39,267 nucleotides of DNA from Burkholderia sp. E7m39 (lineage in GTDB: Bacteria > Pseudomonadota > Gammaproteobacteria > Burkholderiales > Burkholderiaceae): positions 1 to 39,267 of the forward strand of contig BBSL01000234.1 of the NCBI GenBank assembly GCA_001319865.1, read 5' to 3'. The notes below the pieces were generated by a model that was not told the origin of the DNA, did not search any database, and saw nothing but the letters and a program-made list of their open reading frames with translations. The position numbers and the translations under genes are program-made. Shown piece by piece: positions 15,210 through 23,899 of this stretch (position 1 is its first letter; every line of letters begins with the position of its first letter).

Positions 15210-17249
15210 TCACAGGGGACGGATCAATTTCCCTTCCCAGCGAATGAGGGAATACTCGACGCCTTCCGTAGCTTCTTCGAAAAGATAATCGAGCTCGTCA
15301 AACGACGCAGCGACAATCGTTTGCAACGATCGCTCGGACGCAAGTTGCTGGAAGAGGGCGTGCTGGCTGTCGGCTGCCATGGAGTGCTGCCCAGGTTCAT
15401 CAAAGAGCAACACACCGGGGTGATTACCGGGGTAAGAAGCGTGCGACGATGTCTGGTAAAGGGCCAACAGATAGCTCCAGATGAGACGCACGAAGTCACT
15501 CGCACTAGAATCATTCCGGATTTCTTTGCGAAGGATTTCGCGCAGTTCAAGTTGGGCCAGACACGGGGTGAGATTGTCGGTGTTGATCTCAATTTCGGCT
15601 ATAGGCGCGCTTTCATAGCCGAATGACCCCGCATTCGCCCTAAAGTTTTTCTGGAAAAGACCAATCCGCTCCAGGTCGTCTGACGTATAAGCATCCTTGG
15701 GTAGTTTCTTCCGGGCCAGCTGATTCTCCTTGAGGCGAGCGGAAATCGTCACTAGACGGGCGAGGAAATCTGTGGCGGTATCAATGGACTTCTGGATAGC
15801 GGCTATCTCGACTTCGATTTCTACCTGCCGTCTGACGATCGCCTTGGACTCGGTTGCGCCTGAGGTCACGTCGCCGCGAAGCGCATGCAACTGATCCTGC
15901 TTCGCTGACATCTGCTTCCCCAGATTTTGGACAGCATGCTCGGATCGTTTCACGTTTTCCTTCACGCCAACGATTTGGCGCTGAAGCATTCGCGATTGAC
16001 TTTCGAGATACCGGATGTTCGTGCTGATGTCCATCTGCGGCCCGGTAACGGCTTCGCGCAACAGGTTGTCCTCGACCGGCTGGTGACAGGTTGGACAGAC
16101 ACCGCTGGCGATGTCGACAGCGTTTTGAGCCCCGAGCTCCCGCAGTTTCTGGGCAGTCTTGTTGCGCTCGAGATCTTCTGACGCGTCCTTGTGAAGCTGT
16201 TCATACTCAAGAAGGGACGAGCGTTGTAGCGTGAGTGAGGCGGATGCGCGTTCGTGAACGACGCTCAGGCGTCGCAGTTCTTCTGTAACCGCTTCGATTT
16301 CGCGAACGGCTGTTGCCCCGGCAGACTGGGAAAAATCTGCTGACTTGCCAGCCAATGTCTTATGTTCGTTGCGCAGTACGGCTATGTAATCCGGAAGGGG
16401 TAGCAAGGCATCGGACGCGCGCTTTTTAACCTGAACTTCGCTCGGATTGAACAATGCAGATGGCTGATTTGACAAGCCTTCGATTATCGCGCCACTAGAT
16501 GCCGCGGTTCGCCGAAGTTCCTCGGCGACAGCTTTCCATTCCTGGTCAATAGCCACCGCTTCATTGTTCAGCCTGTTTCTTTCGGCGTTTGTTTCGAATA
16601 CGCTTAGACCGAGCAGGAATTCGGCGACGCGGGTTTTCGCGTCACGAATACCAAAGAAGGGAACGTTCGCAATGTAGTCCGTCCAGCCTCGTTTCTGCTC
16701 GACGGCAACGGCAGCGAAGATGGTCTGAAGGTAGAGTTTGGTCTCCGCGCCACTGGTTGACGGTACTTGAGGTAACGATAGATCCAGAAAGCGCTCGAGA
16801 AAATGATGGAAACCTTCCTTCTTCTGTGCGCCGCCGGGATCGTGAAGATAGGTAGGCGAGGGGTCCGATAGAGGCGTGGATTCGGTTAAGTAAGCGCCCT
16901 GGAAGACCTCAATCAGTCGTGTATCACGGACGTCATCGATAATAGCTCGTCGAAGGGTGACAACGTGGTCAGAGCGGTTTTCGATCTCGATGAATACTTC
17001 CGACGCGGCTATTTTTACGGTCGCATCTTCGAACTCGAAATAGTCTTTTACCGCGTACGGTAGTGCGCGATTTCCCTTTCCTCCGACGAGCTCCTCCATC
17101 CCCAAGGCACACAGGATGCTGTTAAACAACGTGCTCTTGCCGCTGGAGTTGTTCGCGCGGATAACCGTCAGCTTCCTGCTGAACAGGAAGTTGAAACCAA
17201 AATCGCCTTCCGACGTAGCAGCTCTCAATCGCACCGCTCGAATAATCAT
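15210..17249 (-). CDS. Rad50/SMC-like ATPase with zinc hook, ABC-3C-type sensor
   Basis: A 679-residue ABC-type ATPase. Walker A is RANNSSGKST (about residues 31-40), glycine-poor as in ABC-3C ATPases. Long coiled coils follow, broken by a zinc hook CPTC (385-388, GVCPTCHQPV), then a returning coil. Walker B is GVLLFDEPGQHSM (D617/E618), followed by an H-loop-like stretch (IVAASFDELDY). This is the Rad50 plan, expected to dimerise on DNA. In ABC-3C systems the ATPase is thought to sense foreign nucleoprotein and license the effector (family prediction from comparative genomics). ATG 17249 overlaps the TAA of the middle-component gene (TAATG), with GGAAAG just upstream; an earlier ATG at 17261 is less likely. 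Confidence 0.85.
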   Translation of the reverse strand: MIIRAVRLRAATSEGDFGFNFLFSRKLTVIRANNSSGKSTLFNSILCALGMEELVGGKGNRALPYAVKDYFEFEDATVKIAASEVFIEIENRSDHVVTLRRAIIDDVRDTRLIEVFQGAYLTESTPLSDPSPTYLHDPGGAQKKEGFHHFLERFLDLSLPQVPSTSGAETKLYLQTIFAAVAVEQKRGWTDYIANVPFFGIRDAKTRVAEFLLGLSVFETNAERNRLNNEAVAIDQEWKAVAEELRRTAASSGAIIEGLSNQPSALFNPSEVQVKKRASDALLPLPDYIAVLRNEHKTLAGKSADFSQSAGATAVREIEAVTEELRRLSVVHERASASLTLQRSSLLEYEQLHKDASEDLERNKTAQKLRELGAQNAVDIASGVCPTCHQPVEDNLLREAVTGPQMDISTNIRYLESQSRMLQRQIVGVKENVKRSEHAVQNLGKQMSAKQDQLHALRGDVTSGATESKAIVRRQVEIEVEIAAIQKSIDTATDFLARLVTISARLKENQLARKKLPKDAYTSDDLERIGLFQKNFRANAGSFGYESAPIAEIEINTDNLTPCLAQLELREILRKEIRNDSSASDFVRLIWSYLLALYQTSSHASYPGNHPGVLLFDEPGQHSMAADSQHALFQQLASERSLQTIVAASFDELDYLFEEATEGVEYSLIRWEGKLIRPL

Positions 17250-17707
17250 TAACTTTCCCAACCTTTGGCCACATCTTCCACCATCGTTTCTGTAATGCCT
17301 TTGCCGATAGCAAGCAACGCTGACTTGTCCTCGGTGAGCACATCCGGATCGGCAAGCACAGCCTTCGCGACAGCATGTCCTCTCTCGGTGAGTTCGTAGG
17401 CAGACGAGACCTCACGCACAAGCCCCTCAGCAATCGCGTATCGGATTGCGATTGCAAAGGCGGGATCGAATCCCCAAGCGGCGAGGGTCAGTTTTTTCTG
17501 CTTTGCTGCTTCGACGAGAGTGCTGTGACGCTCTCGTGTTTTCAACGCCCAGTTGAACAAGTGTAGCCGCGGCAAGCGCGATCGCCCGCCTCGGGACGCG
17601 ATATAGAGAATCAGGAGAAGCTGCGATATCTTGTACATGGGCCTGTGCTCGGGGAACACTGGCGAAGGCTTGCGGCTAAATCGCAGACCAATAGCGGCGT
17701 CAGTCAT
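17249..17707 (-). CDS. ABC-3C-type middle component
   Basis: A 152-residue protein with a helical N-terminal part (RPMYKISQLLLILYIASRGG) and a winged-helix-like C-terminal half (YAIAEGLVREVSSAYELTER, GHAVAKAVL). It sits between a nuclease-like effector and a Rad50-like ATPase, the hallmark gene order of the ABC three-component systems, where the middle component links the two. ATG 17707 (MTDAAIGLRFSR) is chosen over the open frame to 17779; it overlaps the effector stop by 8 bases. Its stop overlaps the ATPase start by one base. The assignment rests on context plus fold style, not a strong motif. Confidence 0.75.
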   Translation of the reverse strand: MTDAAIGLRFSRKPSPVFPEHRPMYKISQLLLILYIASRGGRSRLPRLHLFNWALKTRERHSTLVEAAKQKKLTLAAWGFDPAFAIAIRYAIAEGLVREVSSAYELTERGHAVAKAVLADPDVLTEDKSALLAIGKGITETMVEDVAKGWES

Positions 17708-18626
17708 AGTCGAGCTCGCAAAGTGCCAGCCATCGGGCGACCATATGACGCGCGACACGAGCAGCGTTGGCTTCGTCAAATGCCGGGGACAGCGACCGGA
17801 AAACCTTTTGCTCCAAACCGTCTCGGACCTTTTCCGTTAATGCTTCAGGTGTTCCCGTCCATGCGGCTGACGTTTCCACGACATATTTTTCATATTCGTT
17901 GATAAGACTTATCAGGCGAACGAATGTTGCGGGTGCGTTTTTTTCCACCTTGCGCAGGAAACTGTCGGTCTCGAGAAAGCTCTCGATAGTTTGCCGATTG
18001 AGTTGAGAAAGCCGTGTCTGGTATCGAGGAGAGGCTCTGACTGCTGCCAGACGGGCTTCGTTCTTTCGGATGACGTTTGCCTCGTAGGTTTCGATCGGCA
18101 GAGCAGCTTGGGTGAGCGCTGGCGTCTCATCGTCCAGCACCAATGCTTCACCTGCGGCCGTGCGAATCTCGTTGATCTCTAGCAGATACGTTTCACCATC
18201 GTACAAAAGAATGGTGAAGTCCGGGTCGAGGATGGATAGGTTCCATGTTCGAACCTCTTGTTCTTTGGTTCTCGCATGTGCTACCAACGCATGCTTGTCG
18301 ACTTCAGGCGTGACGAACGCCCATCGCCGGATTTTCGTCGAGCCGATGAGATCGCGAATGTCCTTCTCGTAAATCCGCAGTTTGCCCAGATCGCGAGTAA
18401 TCTTGTCCCGTTGCGCCTGGTACAGCTCCGTGCGCGTGTAGTGTTTATCCGGACAGTAGCATTGAAATCCGAATCCTGTTTTCAGCGTAAAACCTTCCAG
18501 TCCAAAGTCCCCAGGAGAGGCCTGTATTGCCTGATACTCTTCGGCTCGATATTTACGCCTGAAGACCTGCTGGCAGAGCGCTTCCCAGCTATTGCCATCA
18601 AATGCGCCGTAACTCGTCGTGAACAC
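17700..18626 (-). CDS. ABC-3C-type effector with restriction-endonuclease-like domain
   Basis: About 308 residues if the GTG at 18626 (MFTTSYGAFDGNSWEALCQ) is the start; the frame stays open to 18920, but the upstream part looks non-coding. The N-terminal domain resembles Mrr/PD-(D/E)xK nucleases: NSWEALCQQVFRR helix, then GDFGLEGF followed by GFGFQCY (D, E and Q-x-Y in place of the usual E-x-K). This would cut DNA or RNA when triggered; the activity is inferred. The rest is a helical partner domain (NEYEKYVVET...) ending CELDYD. First gene of the leftward three-gene operon; all three genes overlap, so stoichiometric production is likely. Confidence 0.7.
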   Translation of the reverse strand: MFTTSYGAFDGNSWEALCQQVFRRKYRAEEYQAIQASPGDFGLEGFTLKTGFGFQCYCPDKHYTRTELYQAQRDKITRDLGKLRIYEKDIRDLIGSTKIRRWAFVTPEVDKHALVAHARTKEQEVRTWNLSILDPDFTILLYDGETYLLEINEIRTAAGEALVLDDETPALTQAALPIETYEANVIRKNEARLAAVRASPRYQTRLSQLNRQTIESFLETDSFLRKVEKNAPATFVRLISLINEYEKYVVETSAAWTGTPEALTEKVRDGLEQKVFRSLSPAFDEANAARVARHMVARWLALCELDYD

Positions 18627-19513
18627 AATGTCAACCTTTGCGACGCGGAATATGCTGATTGCAACAGAAGCACCGGCGATCAAACCTTGCACCGAGGGAT
18701 TTGGACGGTCGCTGCTGCACGGCTGAATGGAGCCGCTCCGCGTTGTCGCGGTGGCTCTGAGGAGTGGCCCCCATACGGATCTCTCTAAATCTTGTTCTCG
18801 AACACAGAAACCGGGTTCGTTCTCAAAGGATAACCATTGAGAAAATTTTGCTGACTGATTATTCGTCAACTGGCGAGGCTTGTAAAGTCGACCACTGCCT
18901 GGCTGTGGTGCCAGTGCCACTTACGGTCGAGCGGGACCAGAAGCGGGGGCAGCTTTGCTTTTCAAGTCCCGGGAGCCTGCTCGCGGCGTCGAAGACGTTC
19001 GCTTCACGCGTTACGCAGGGGATAGTGGAGCCGTCGAGCCGCAATATTCGCCGTATTTGAGAATCACCGTTGTTCGCGGCGTTTCAGAGTATCGCCTATA
19101 ACTCTAAAGCGGAAACGGTTTCTTGTCTGATTGAAAAAAAGGAGATTGCCCCGGGAAGCCGAAGCTTGCCTCCAGGTGAACGGCCGCGGTTCGTGCGAGG
19201 TGCCGATGCAAAATTGCTGAACAGCCCACAGCCGCTCCCAGCCCACTCGTGGAGAACGACGATGCACGTCTTGTGAAATCATCCTGCCAAGCAGGCGAAA
19301 GGCTTCTGGGCAGAAAAGCGCAAAAAGTGGATGTACGGGATGGGAACCTTGCGACGCCGTATGGCCTTCAGGCGTCGCTTTAGCCCCCCATTGACTCCGA
19401 CATACTGCTATCGCAGTGCGGGAATCCGCATGAGCGTACATAACTGGCGCGCGTTATCTTTCGAAGATTGCTAAAACTTCTCGCGAACTGATTTTCGCAC
19501 GACGATGCAGACG
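18627..19513. other. Long region without a confident gene
   Basis: It must contain the promoter for the ABC-3C operon. The part 18800-18880 is the most AT-rich. Short frames on both strands (for example + 18764-19060 and - 19441-19064) lack ribosome sites and family matches. The right part contains a Burkholderia-style repeat (see 19277-19420). Confidence 0.4.
19277..19420. repeat. Probable dispersed Burkholderiales repeat
   Basis: The stretch with AAGGCTTCTGGGCAGAAAAG, the GGCCTTCAGGCGTCGCTTTA portion and CCCCCCATTGACTCCGAC is of a type I recall recurring in Paraburkholderia-like genomes, often mis-annotated as a short ORF. Only one copy lies in this window, so the repeat nature rests on memory, not on a repeat seen here. 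Confidence 0.35.
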
Positions 19514-19852
19514 CTAGTGATCCGGTGTGGAATCGGGGATATTGAGGTCCACCTCTTTCAGGACGCCCGCAAGAAGTCGCTCTCTTTCTGCGTTGAGGCA
19601 TTGCAGATAAGAGCGATGGATGCTAATCCACGTTCTTTTATAAATCTGCTCGTTCTTAGTATCGGAGTCCAAACCCTGCAACGTGTCAATCGTTTTCCAC
19701 ATTAGTACGATTTCCGGTTGCCACGAACCCTCAGGTTGACCACCGATAAAAATTAATTCAGGCCTCCGGCCCGACGAACTGCCGCCCTTGCCGAGGTCAG
19801 CGAGTCCCCTGTTCCATTCATCAATCCAACTTTCATCGATACGACGGCTCAT
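19514..19852 (-). CDS. Hypothetical protein (112 aa)
   Basis: A soluble protein (MSRRIDESWIDEWNRGLADL...) with a beta strand ELIFIGGQPEGSW followed by helices (KTIDTLQGLDSDTKNEQIYK). ATG 19852 is chosen over the TTG at 19861. The upstream 70 bases are AT-rich and promoter-like. The family is unknown. It is followed by no co-oriented gene, and the next leftward gene is the ABC-3C effector about 900 bp away, so it is probably a single-gene unit. Confidence 0.5.
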   Translation of the reverse strand: MSRRIDESWIDEWNRGLADLGKGGSSSGRRPELIFIGGQPEGSWQPEIVLMWKTIDTLQGLDSDTKNEQIYKRTWISIHRSYLQCLNAERERLLAGVLKEVDLNIPDSTPDH

Positions 19853-20062
19853 TGTAGTCAATTCTCATCTTGTAAGTGCTTTTGTATAGCAACGACCTTT
19901 TATCCATAGCCTGAAAAACAATTTATATGTTTCCGACAAGGACAGAGTTCTCGGTCGAGGAAGTCAGACTCGTGAAGGGCGGTTCATTGATAGACATCAG
20001 GTGTCCGCTCCTATGCCCCGTTCTCTCAATAAAAGCGCCGCGTAACGGCGCGAAGTCCGGCT

Positions 20063-20587
20063 TCACAGCGCGGCCGCAAGGCGGTGGGCATAGTCAAATG
20101 CGCTTTGTGCTCGAACCAGGTTGTCAGGGCGATAGATTTCGAGGTGTAATCGGGCGAACATGCTATCTGGGTCCACCTCGAGTTGCTTGGCTGCATTAGC
20201 GTTCATCAATTCGACCACGCCTAAAACATCAGTTGGCCGATCGGCGGCCGGGAGTTTCAGCAGTTCCAAGGCGACTGCTTCGTCGAACCCCAGCCATGCA
20301 AGCATCCTGAGCACCGGAATGAGAAAATCAATGTGCTCATCCTGACCTCGCATACTCAGTCTTTCCGCCCAATCTGGGCACGCTTCATCGAGTGCCGCAC
20401 TAATCATTTCGCATGAAAATTCTCCCCAGAAGCCGGGGACTGGACGATATATATGGTCCAGCGCGAGTGATAGCTCTTCGAGATTTGGTACCCAGCCATC
20501 GCCGAAACGACCGGAGATGTAGCTGATCAGTTCATCTAGCGCTTCCGCGACGGCAAGCTCGAGATTTTGTGTGGCAGTGTTTTTCAT
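20063..20587 (-). CDS. Hypothetical helical protein (174 aa)
   Basis: A soluble, acidic, mostly helical protein (NLELAVAEALDELISYISGR, PVLRMLAWLGFDEAVALELL). ATG 20587 is the only reasonable start; no clear ribosome site. The family is not recognised. It is preceded by gene B (20719-21282) on the same strand with about 130 bases between, and may be co-expressed with it. The second copy of the A/B pair at 30-31.8 kb has no counterpart of this gene. Confidence 0.55.
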   Translation of the reverse strand: MKNTATQNLELAVAEALDELISYISGRFGDGWVPNLEELSLALDHIYRPVPGFWGEFSCEMISAALDEACPDWAERLSMRGQDEHIDFLIPVLRMLAWLGFDEAVALELLKLPAADRPTDVLGVVELMNANAAKQLEVDPDSMFARLHLEIYRPDNLVRAQSAFDYAHRLAAAL

Positions 20588-20718
20588 TGTCTATAAGATT
20601 CAAATGTGAGAGGTAGCCGAACCTGTCTGTTTGAAGGGAGATTCCGGCTCGGGACGTGATGCATCAGGTGTTTGCGTTCGCGGTAATCCGGAATTACTTC
20701 CGCAGGAGACCGAGTTTT

Positions 20719-21282
20719 TTAGCTTTCGCACAGGTTGATGCAGTCGAAGATACCGACGTACTCGGCTTGTGCGGCGACATTTTGCCAGGCGTGCACCTCT
20801 TCCTGAGTCAGCGGATTGTGGTCCTCTGCAATGGCACTCGCGACATGCAGTTCGTCCCGAAGGTCATCGTTAACATGATGACTCGATAGCAGGGCTTCAT
20901 CGTCGAACAGCCAAAGGATATGAAACTCGTCGTCGTATCCTGTGTCGGCCCAATGTGGGGCTATCGAGGTGAGGGCTACGGTGTCGTCAGCTAACATCAA
21001 GCACGATACGCGCGCGCCGTCTGGACGAGGTTTGATGTCAGCGTTGCATTCGGAATCGACGGCACCGATGGCGTCCGCGTTTATCCCGAACATGGGTAGG
21101 ACGATGATGTTGCAGTCGGAAAACTCCGTGTGCACGTTTGTCAGGTCGCTACCTGAGACGATGTAGCTTGCGGGCGTGCCTCGTTCAAGTGACATGATGC
21201 GGATGCGTTCGAGCAGCGGCATGTTGAACGCGTACTCGTCGCAATCCAGAGTTTCGCAAAGGGAATCGAAGTAGGTTTCCAT
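20719..21282 (-). CDS. Gene B of the duplicated divergent pair (187 aa)
   Basis: An acidic soluble protein starting METYFDSLCETLDCDEYAFN at ATG 21282 (a TTG at 21288 is rejected). It looks distantly related to the protein at 30142-30819: LLERIRIMSLERGTPASY pairs with LVQQILDDCQRSGAPSSY, IIVLPMFG with LVVPLLG, FHILWLFDDEAL with YLVLYMFEDCVAL, and DLRDELHV with ALEEEIWV. Each is transcribed away from an A gene across a shared control region. This copy lacks the SSB-like C-terminal tail of its partner and ends INLCES. Function unknown. Confidence 0.6.
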   Translation of the reverse strand: METYFDSLCETLDCDEYAFNMPLLERIRIMSLERGTPASYIVSGSDLTNVHTEFSDCNIIVLPMFGINADAIGAVDSECNADIKPRPDGARVSCLMLADDTVALTSIAPHWADTGYDDEFHILWLFDDEALLSSHHVNDDLRDELHVASAIAEDHNPLTQEEVHAWQNVAAQAEYVGIFDCINLCES

Positions 21283-21399
21283 ATTCAAGTATAAATTCGG
21301 TAATTGATTGATGCCGCAGCGTATGTGGCTTACGTAAAAATCTGTACTGCGGCGAGATTAATACGAAGGCCTGTATAAATCAATGGGTAACGAACGATT

Positions 21400-21429
21400 T
21401 CCAATTATTTATACGCGGTATAAATAATT
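21400..21429. promoter_or_regulatory. Perfect 12-bp palindromic operator in the B/A control region
   Basis: AATTATTTATAC (21403-21414), GCG, GTATAAATAATT (21418-21429) is a perfect inverted repeat. Further GTATAA half-sites lie near 21294, 21373 and 21590. The word TCCAATTATTTATAC (21400-21414) reappears with one change at 30971-30985 between B' and A', so it is a conserved regulatory word and not only AT-rich sequence. Confidence 0.6.
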
Positions 21430-21639
21430 AAACTCCGGGGTTTATTTGCTTTATTTTGAAGAGCCTCGAGCGTGTGTTTGTCAATCCTGCCCGCTTGCAG
21501 TCAGGTGCAGTCGATGAATGGGCGTCCATGCGGCTGGGGCGGGGTTATGCATCTGCAGGCGCCGTAATGACAGAAAATCGTGGTGTCGGTATAAGTATTT
21601 ATAAAAGTCAAATTTTTTTGCGTAAATCGCATTTAAACG

Positions 21640-21668
21640 TTGATTTATGCGGGGCCGGTGGTTAATCT
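21640..21668 (+). promoter_or_regulatory. Promoter of gene A
   Basis: TTGATT (21640-21645), 17 bp, TAATCT (21663-21668). It lies in a 39-base block (21631-21669) that aligns without gaps to 31103-31141 upstream of A' with 33 of 39 bases equal. The first 18 and last 9 bases are identical and hold the two boxes. Confidence 0.65.
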
Positions 21669-21707
21669 GATTTCCATATCGCAACTTTGGAAAAGAGATT
21701 AAGTTAA

Positions 21708-22367
21708 ATGAGCACCATGAACACAGCGTTCCTGCCATCCTCCATTCCTCTCGGTCTTATGATGGATGCCTCAGAATATCGGATGGCTAACTCCCGAGTT
21801 AAAGGCATGGTTCTCGAACAGGTAGTCAACTTTGACCCACTGCCGTACGTAAGTGCACGCACGTCAATGTTCGACGTACATGTAATTGACATGGCTGGTG
21901 AGCCGGTGCTGATGTTCGTTCTTCAAATTGAAGACGCGCGCTTGACCTGGCTAGCTAATCCCGCTGAGCCGGACGTGTGGAAGTCAATCGGCGCTTGGCG
22001 AGCCAATGATTCGGTTTCTGTTGCGCTGACTAATAACAACAGCACGCACCTGTTCGTAGTCCCGTTCCGGCGTCGCAAGGATGATTCGGTTCTCGCTCTA
22101 CGCCGCAACAAGCAACTTGTGGCCGACCTGTTGACGATTGATGCGATTGCGCTCTTGGGCGCAAGGGCACTCGATAACTATGAGATTCCGGGGTTGCCCG
22201 CACCGGCTCACTCAGTTGCGTGCCTTCTGCACACGGTTGGAGCAGACAGGGTTCTTCAGCGCCTCGGCTACTGGGCGGAGTGGGATGCTAAGGCCGGTGT
22301 ATTTCATGCACGTAGGGTGGCAGACGACACTCAGGTTGTGAGCATGGCGTCGCCTTCCGTGCATTGA
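21708..22367 (+). CDS. Gene A of the duplicated divergent pair (219 aa)
   Basis: A soluble protein of unknown family, about half identical to the protein at 31177-31797. Shared stretches include VLEQVV.(N/C)-F/C-DPLPY, QIED-x-RL, WLANPAEP-x-VW, DGSVSVAL-like text, THLF-V-PYR/FR, ALRRN-x-QL, DAIALL-x-A-x-ALD and PGLPAP. The conserved WLANPAEP and ALRRN blocks are the likely functional core. No signal peptide, membrane segment or HTH is evident. ATG 21708 (ATG 21717 also possible) follows a conserved promoter. A terminator follows at 22497. Function unknown. Confidence 0.7.
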   Translation: MSTMNTAFLPSSIPLGLMMDASEYRMANSRVKGMVLEQVVNFDPLPYVSARTSMFDVHVIDMAGEPVLMFVLQIEDARLTWLANPAEPDVWKSIGAWRANDSVSVALTNNNSTHLFVVPFRRRKDDSVLALRRNKQLVADLLTIDAIALLGARALDNYEIPGLPAPAHSVACLLHTVGADRVLQRLGYWAEWDAKAGVFHARRVADDTQVVSMASPSVH

Positions 22368-22496
22368 TGAAAGCCCCCGATTGCTCGCGCCCTCTGTTAG
22401 ATTTTGAGGGCGAGGAGATTGTCGATAGTGCCGCGCCGATGTGGTCATCTCGGCCTTGAACACGGAGCATCTCGGCGAAAGTTGTCCCGCAAGACG

Positions 22497-22519
22497 GGCC
22501 CACCTTTGTGGGCCTTTTG
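22497..22519 (+). terminator. Rho-independent terminator after gene A
   Basis: GGCCCAC (22497-22503), loop CTTT, GTGGGCC (22508-22514), then TTTTG. The 7-bp stem is perfect. It separates gene A from the XRE-family gene, so the latter must have its own promoter. Confidence 0.7.
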
Positions 22520-22582
22520 CGCTTGGATTTCCAACGAAAGCGACCGTCCTGTCGCTCAAGAGCAGATCTTCTACGTGCAGGT

Positions 22583-22666
22583 GGAATTGATAACATGATG
22601 GGGCACGTCGACGATGACGGGGGCACGCCTAGGCGCGGTACTCGCGATCGCGATGTTATCAATTCC
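22583..22666. promoter_or_regulatory. 14-bp inverted repeat upstream of XRE gene
   Basis: GGAATTGATAACAT (22583-22596) and ATGTTATCAATTCC (22653-22666) are exact reverse complements, 70 bp centre to centre. They lie between the terminator of gene A and the preferred start of the XRE gene (22751), the expected place for an autoregulatory operator. The core TGTTATCAATT is the same word as the two direct repeats at 4503-4546. A shorter inverted repeat (TCAACA...TGTTGA) follows near 22680-22698. Confidence 0.6.
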
Positions 22667-22750
22667 GTAGAGACGAAATTCAACATACATATTGTTGAGA
22701 AAATACGGCTCCTAACTGACACTCTGGGCTTTGCGTCTGAAAGATTCCCA

Positions 22751-23257
22751 ATGATTGATCGGCCCCCTATCGGGCAAGTGATTCGCGCAGCGCGCCTGCA
22801 TCTTGGCCACACGCAGGCCAAGTTCGCGGTTCTGTGTAACATCACGCCTCAGTACCTGTCCCTGCTGGAACTGGGTGAGGTCAACGTGTCGCTTGATACG
22901 CTACTGATGATCAGCGAGGCACTTGGCGAGCCACTGTCTTCGCTGCTGGCGAAGGCAGAAGCAATGGCTGCAAGCGGGGAGGCATCTCCAGCGCTGCGCG
23001 GGTCACGATCAGGAAAGCAGGGGGCGACTGCGCTGAAACTGGCGAAAAAGAGCGGGGCGGTTCGGCCGGCGTCGCTGAAGGGGGACTCGGGCACCGATAC
23101 TTCGAAGGGGGCTCCTCGTACGCCGACCGCGCGCACTTCAACGCGTCGGGCTGGGGGCAAGGCGATGCAAGGCAGCGGTGAGGCGGGTGCAAGCGATTCG
23201 GGCGACGCGAAGCGGACTACCTCGGGGCGGCCTGGAAAACGAAAAACTGACGAATAA
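22751..23257 (+). CDS. XRE-family DNA-binding protein with basic disordered tail
   Basis: A 168-residue regulator. The Cro/C1-type helix-turn-helix spans about residues 8-64: IGQVIRAARLHLGHTQAKFA, then ITPQYLSLLELG, then VSLDTLLMISEALGEPLSSLL. From about 75 to the end the chain is Ser/Thr/Lys/Gly-rich, basic and low complexity, like a histone-style tail. ATG 22751 is chosen because HTH proteins of this type start just before this helix. The open frame back to 22595 would put the operator repeat inside the gene. GAAAG precedes it weakly. Probable autorepressor acting on TGTTATCAATT sites (inference). Confidence 0.75.
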   Translation: MIDRPPIGQVIRAARLHLGHTQAKFAVLCNITPQYLSLLELGEVNVSLDTLLMISEALGEPLSSLLAKAEAMAASGEASPALRGSRSGKQGATALKLAKKSGAVRPASLKGDSGTDTSKGAPRTPTARTSTRRAGGKAMQGSGEAGASDSGDAKRTTSGRPGKRKTDE

Positions 23258-23899
23258 TAGTTCTTATAAATTAAAGAATAAAATTAATAGCTGAAATTCA
23301 ATCGTGACGCAGGCGCATGCTAACGCATCAGTCGTGGCGCCGCTCAAGTCCTCGACGATGAAAGTTTGTTGGGCTGTTTGCTATTACAACGACCCCTCCG
23401 CGCCAAGATGAGTCACATCCATGTACATGGCGTCGCGGAGGTCAAACGCTTCGGAATACCGTGCTCTCTACTGGTCGCCGTACTTCCACGCGGCAGCCGG
23501 AATGGTCACATCTCCCAAGGAACTGGACCGTGCTATTCGACTCGGCTCGTTGCAGCAATGCATTCAGCTCACGGACAGTCATCGGCGCTCTCGCTGGTCG
23601 CCCCATCTCTCGCGCCAAGCGGGCTATGCACGCTCGCCACTTTTTCCGAAGCACCACTCGGAGGTAGTTGACCTAGATCGCGAGAACCATTGCACGTCGA
23701 ATTCAATGTAAATATTGAAATCGAACCATACCATAAACGGTTGACGGGTAACCGGATTTTGCGGTCGCGTGCATGTCCGAGTCTCGATACTCGCCGTGTT
23801 CCGCGTGAGCGCGAGGAGGAACCATTGTAGGGAACCCGTAGCAGACCGATTGCTCCGGTCGGACGCCTGCCGCCTATGGTTATTGCCAACGCCTCAATC
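23258..23899. other. Gene-poor region
   Basis: The first 50 bases are AT-rich. A minus frame (23657-23442) reads plausible residues (RELNALLQRAESNSTVQFLG) but lacks a start signal and a known family; it may be a leftover of a transposon gene. No terminator with a T run was seen between the XRE gene and the convergent MFS gene. Confidence 0.35.

Noticed and set aside
18764..19060. 98-codon + frame upstream of the ABC-3C operon
   Set aside because: No ribosome site, no family, and composition like non-coding sequence.
19064..19441. 125-codon minus frame
   Set aside because: Reads through what looks like a dispersed Burkholderiales repeat; such frames are often spurious.
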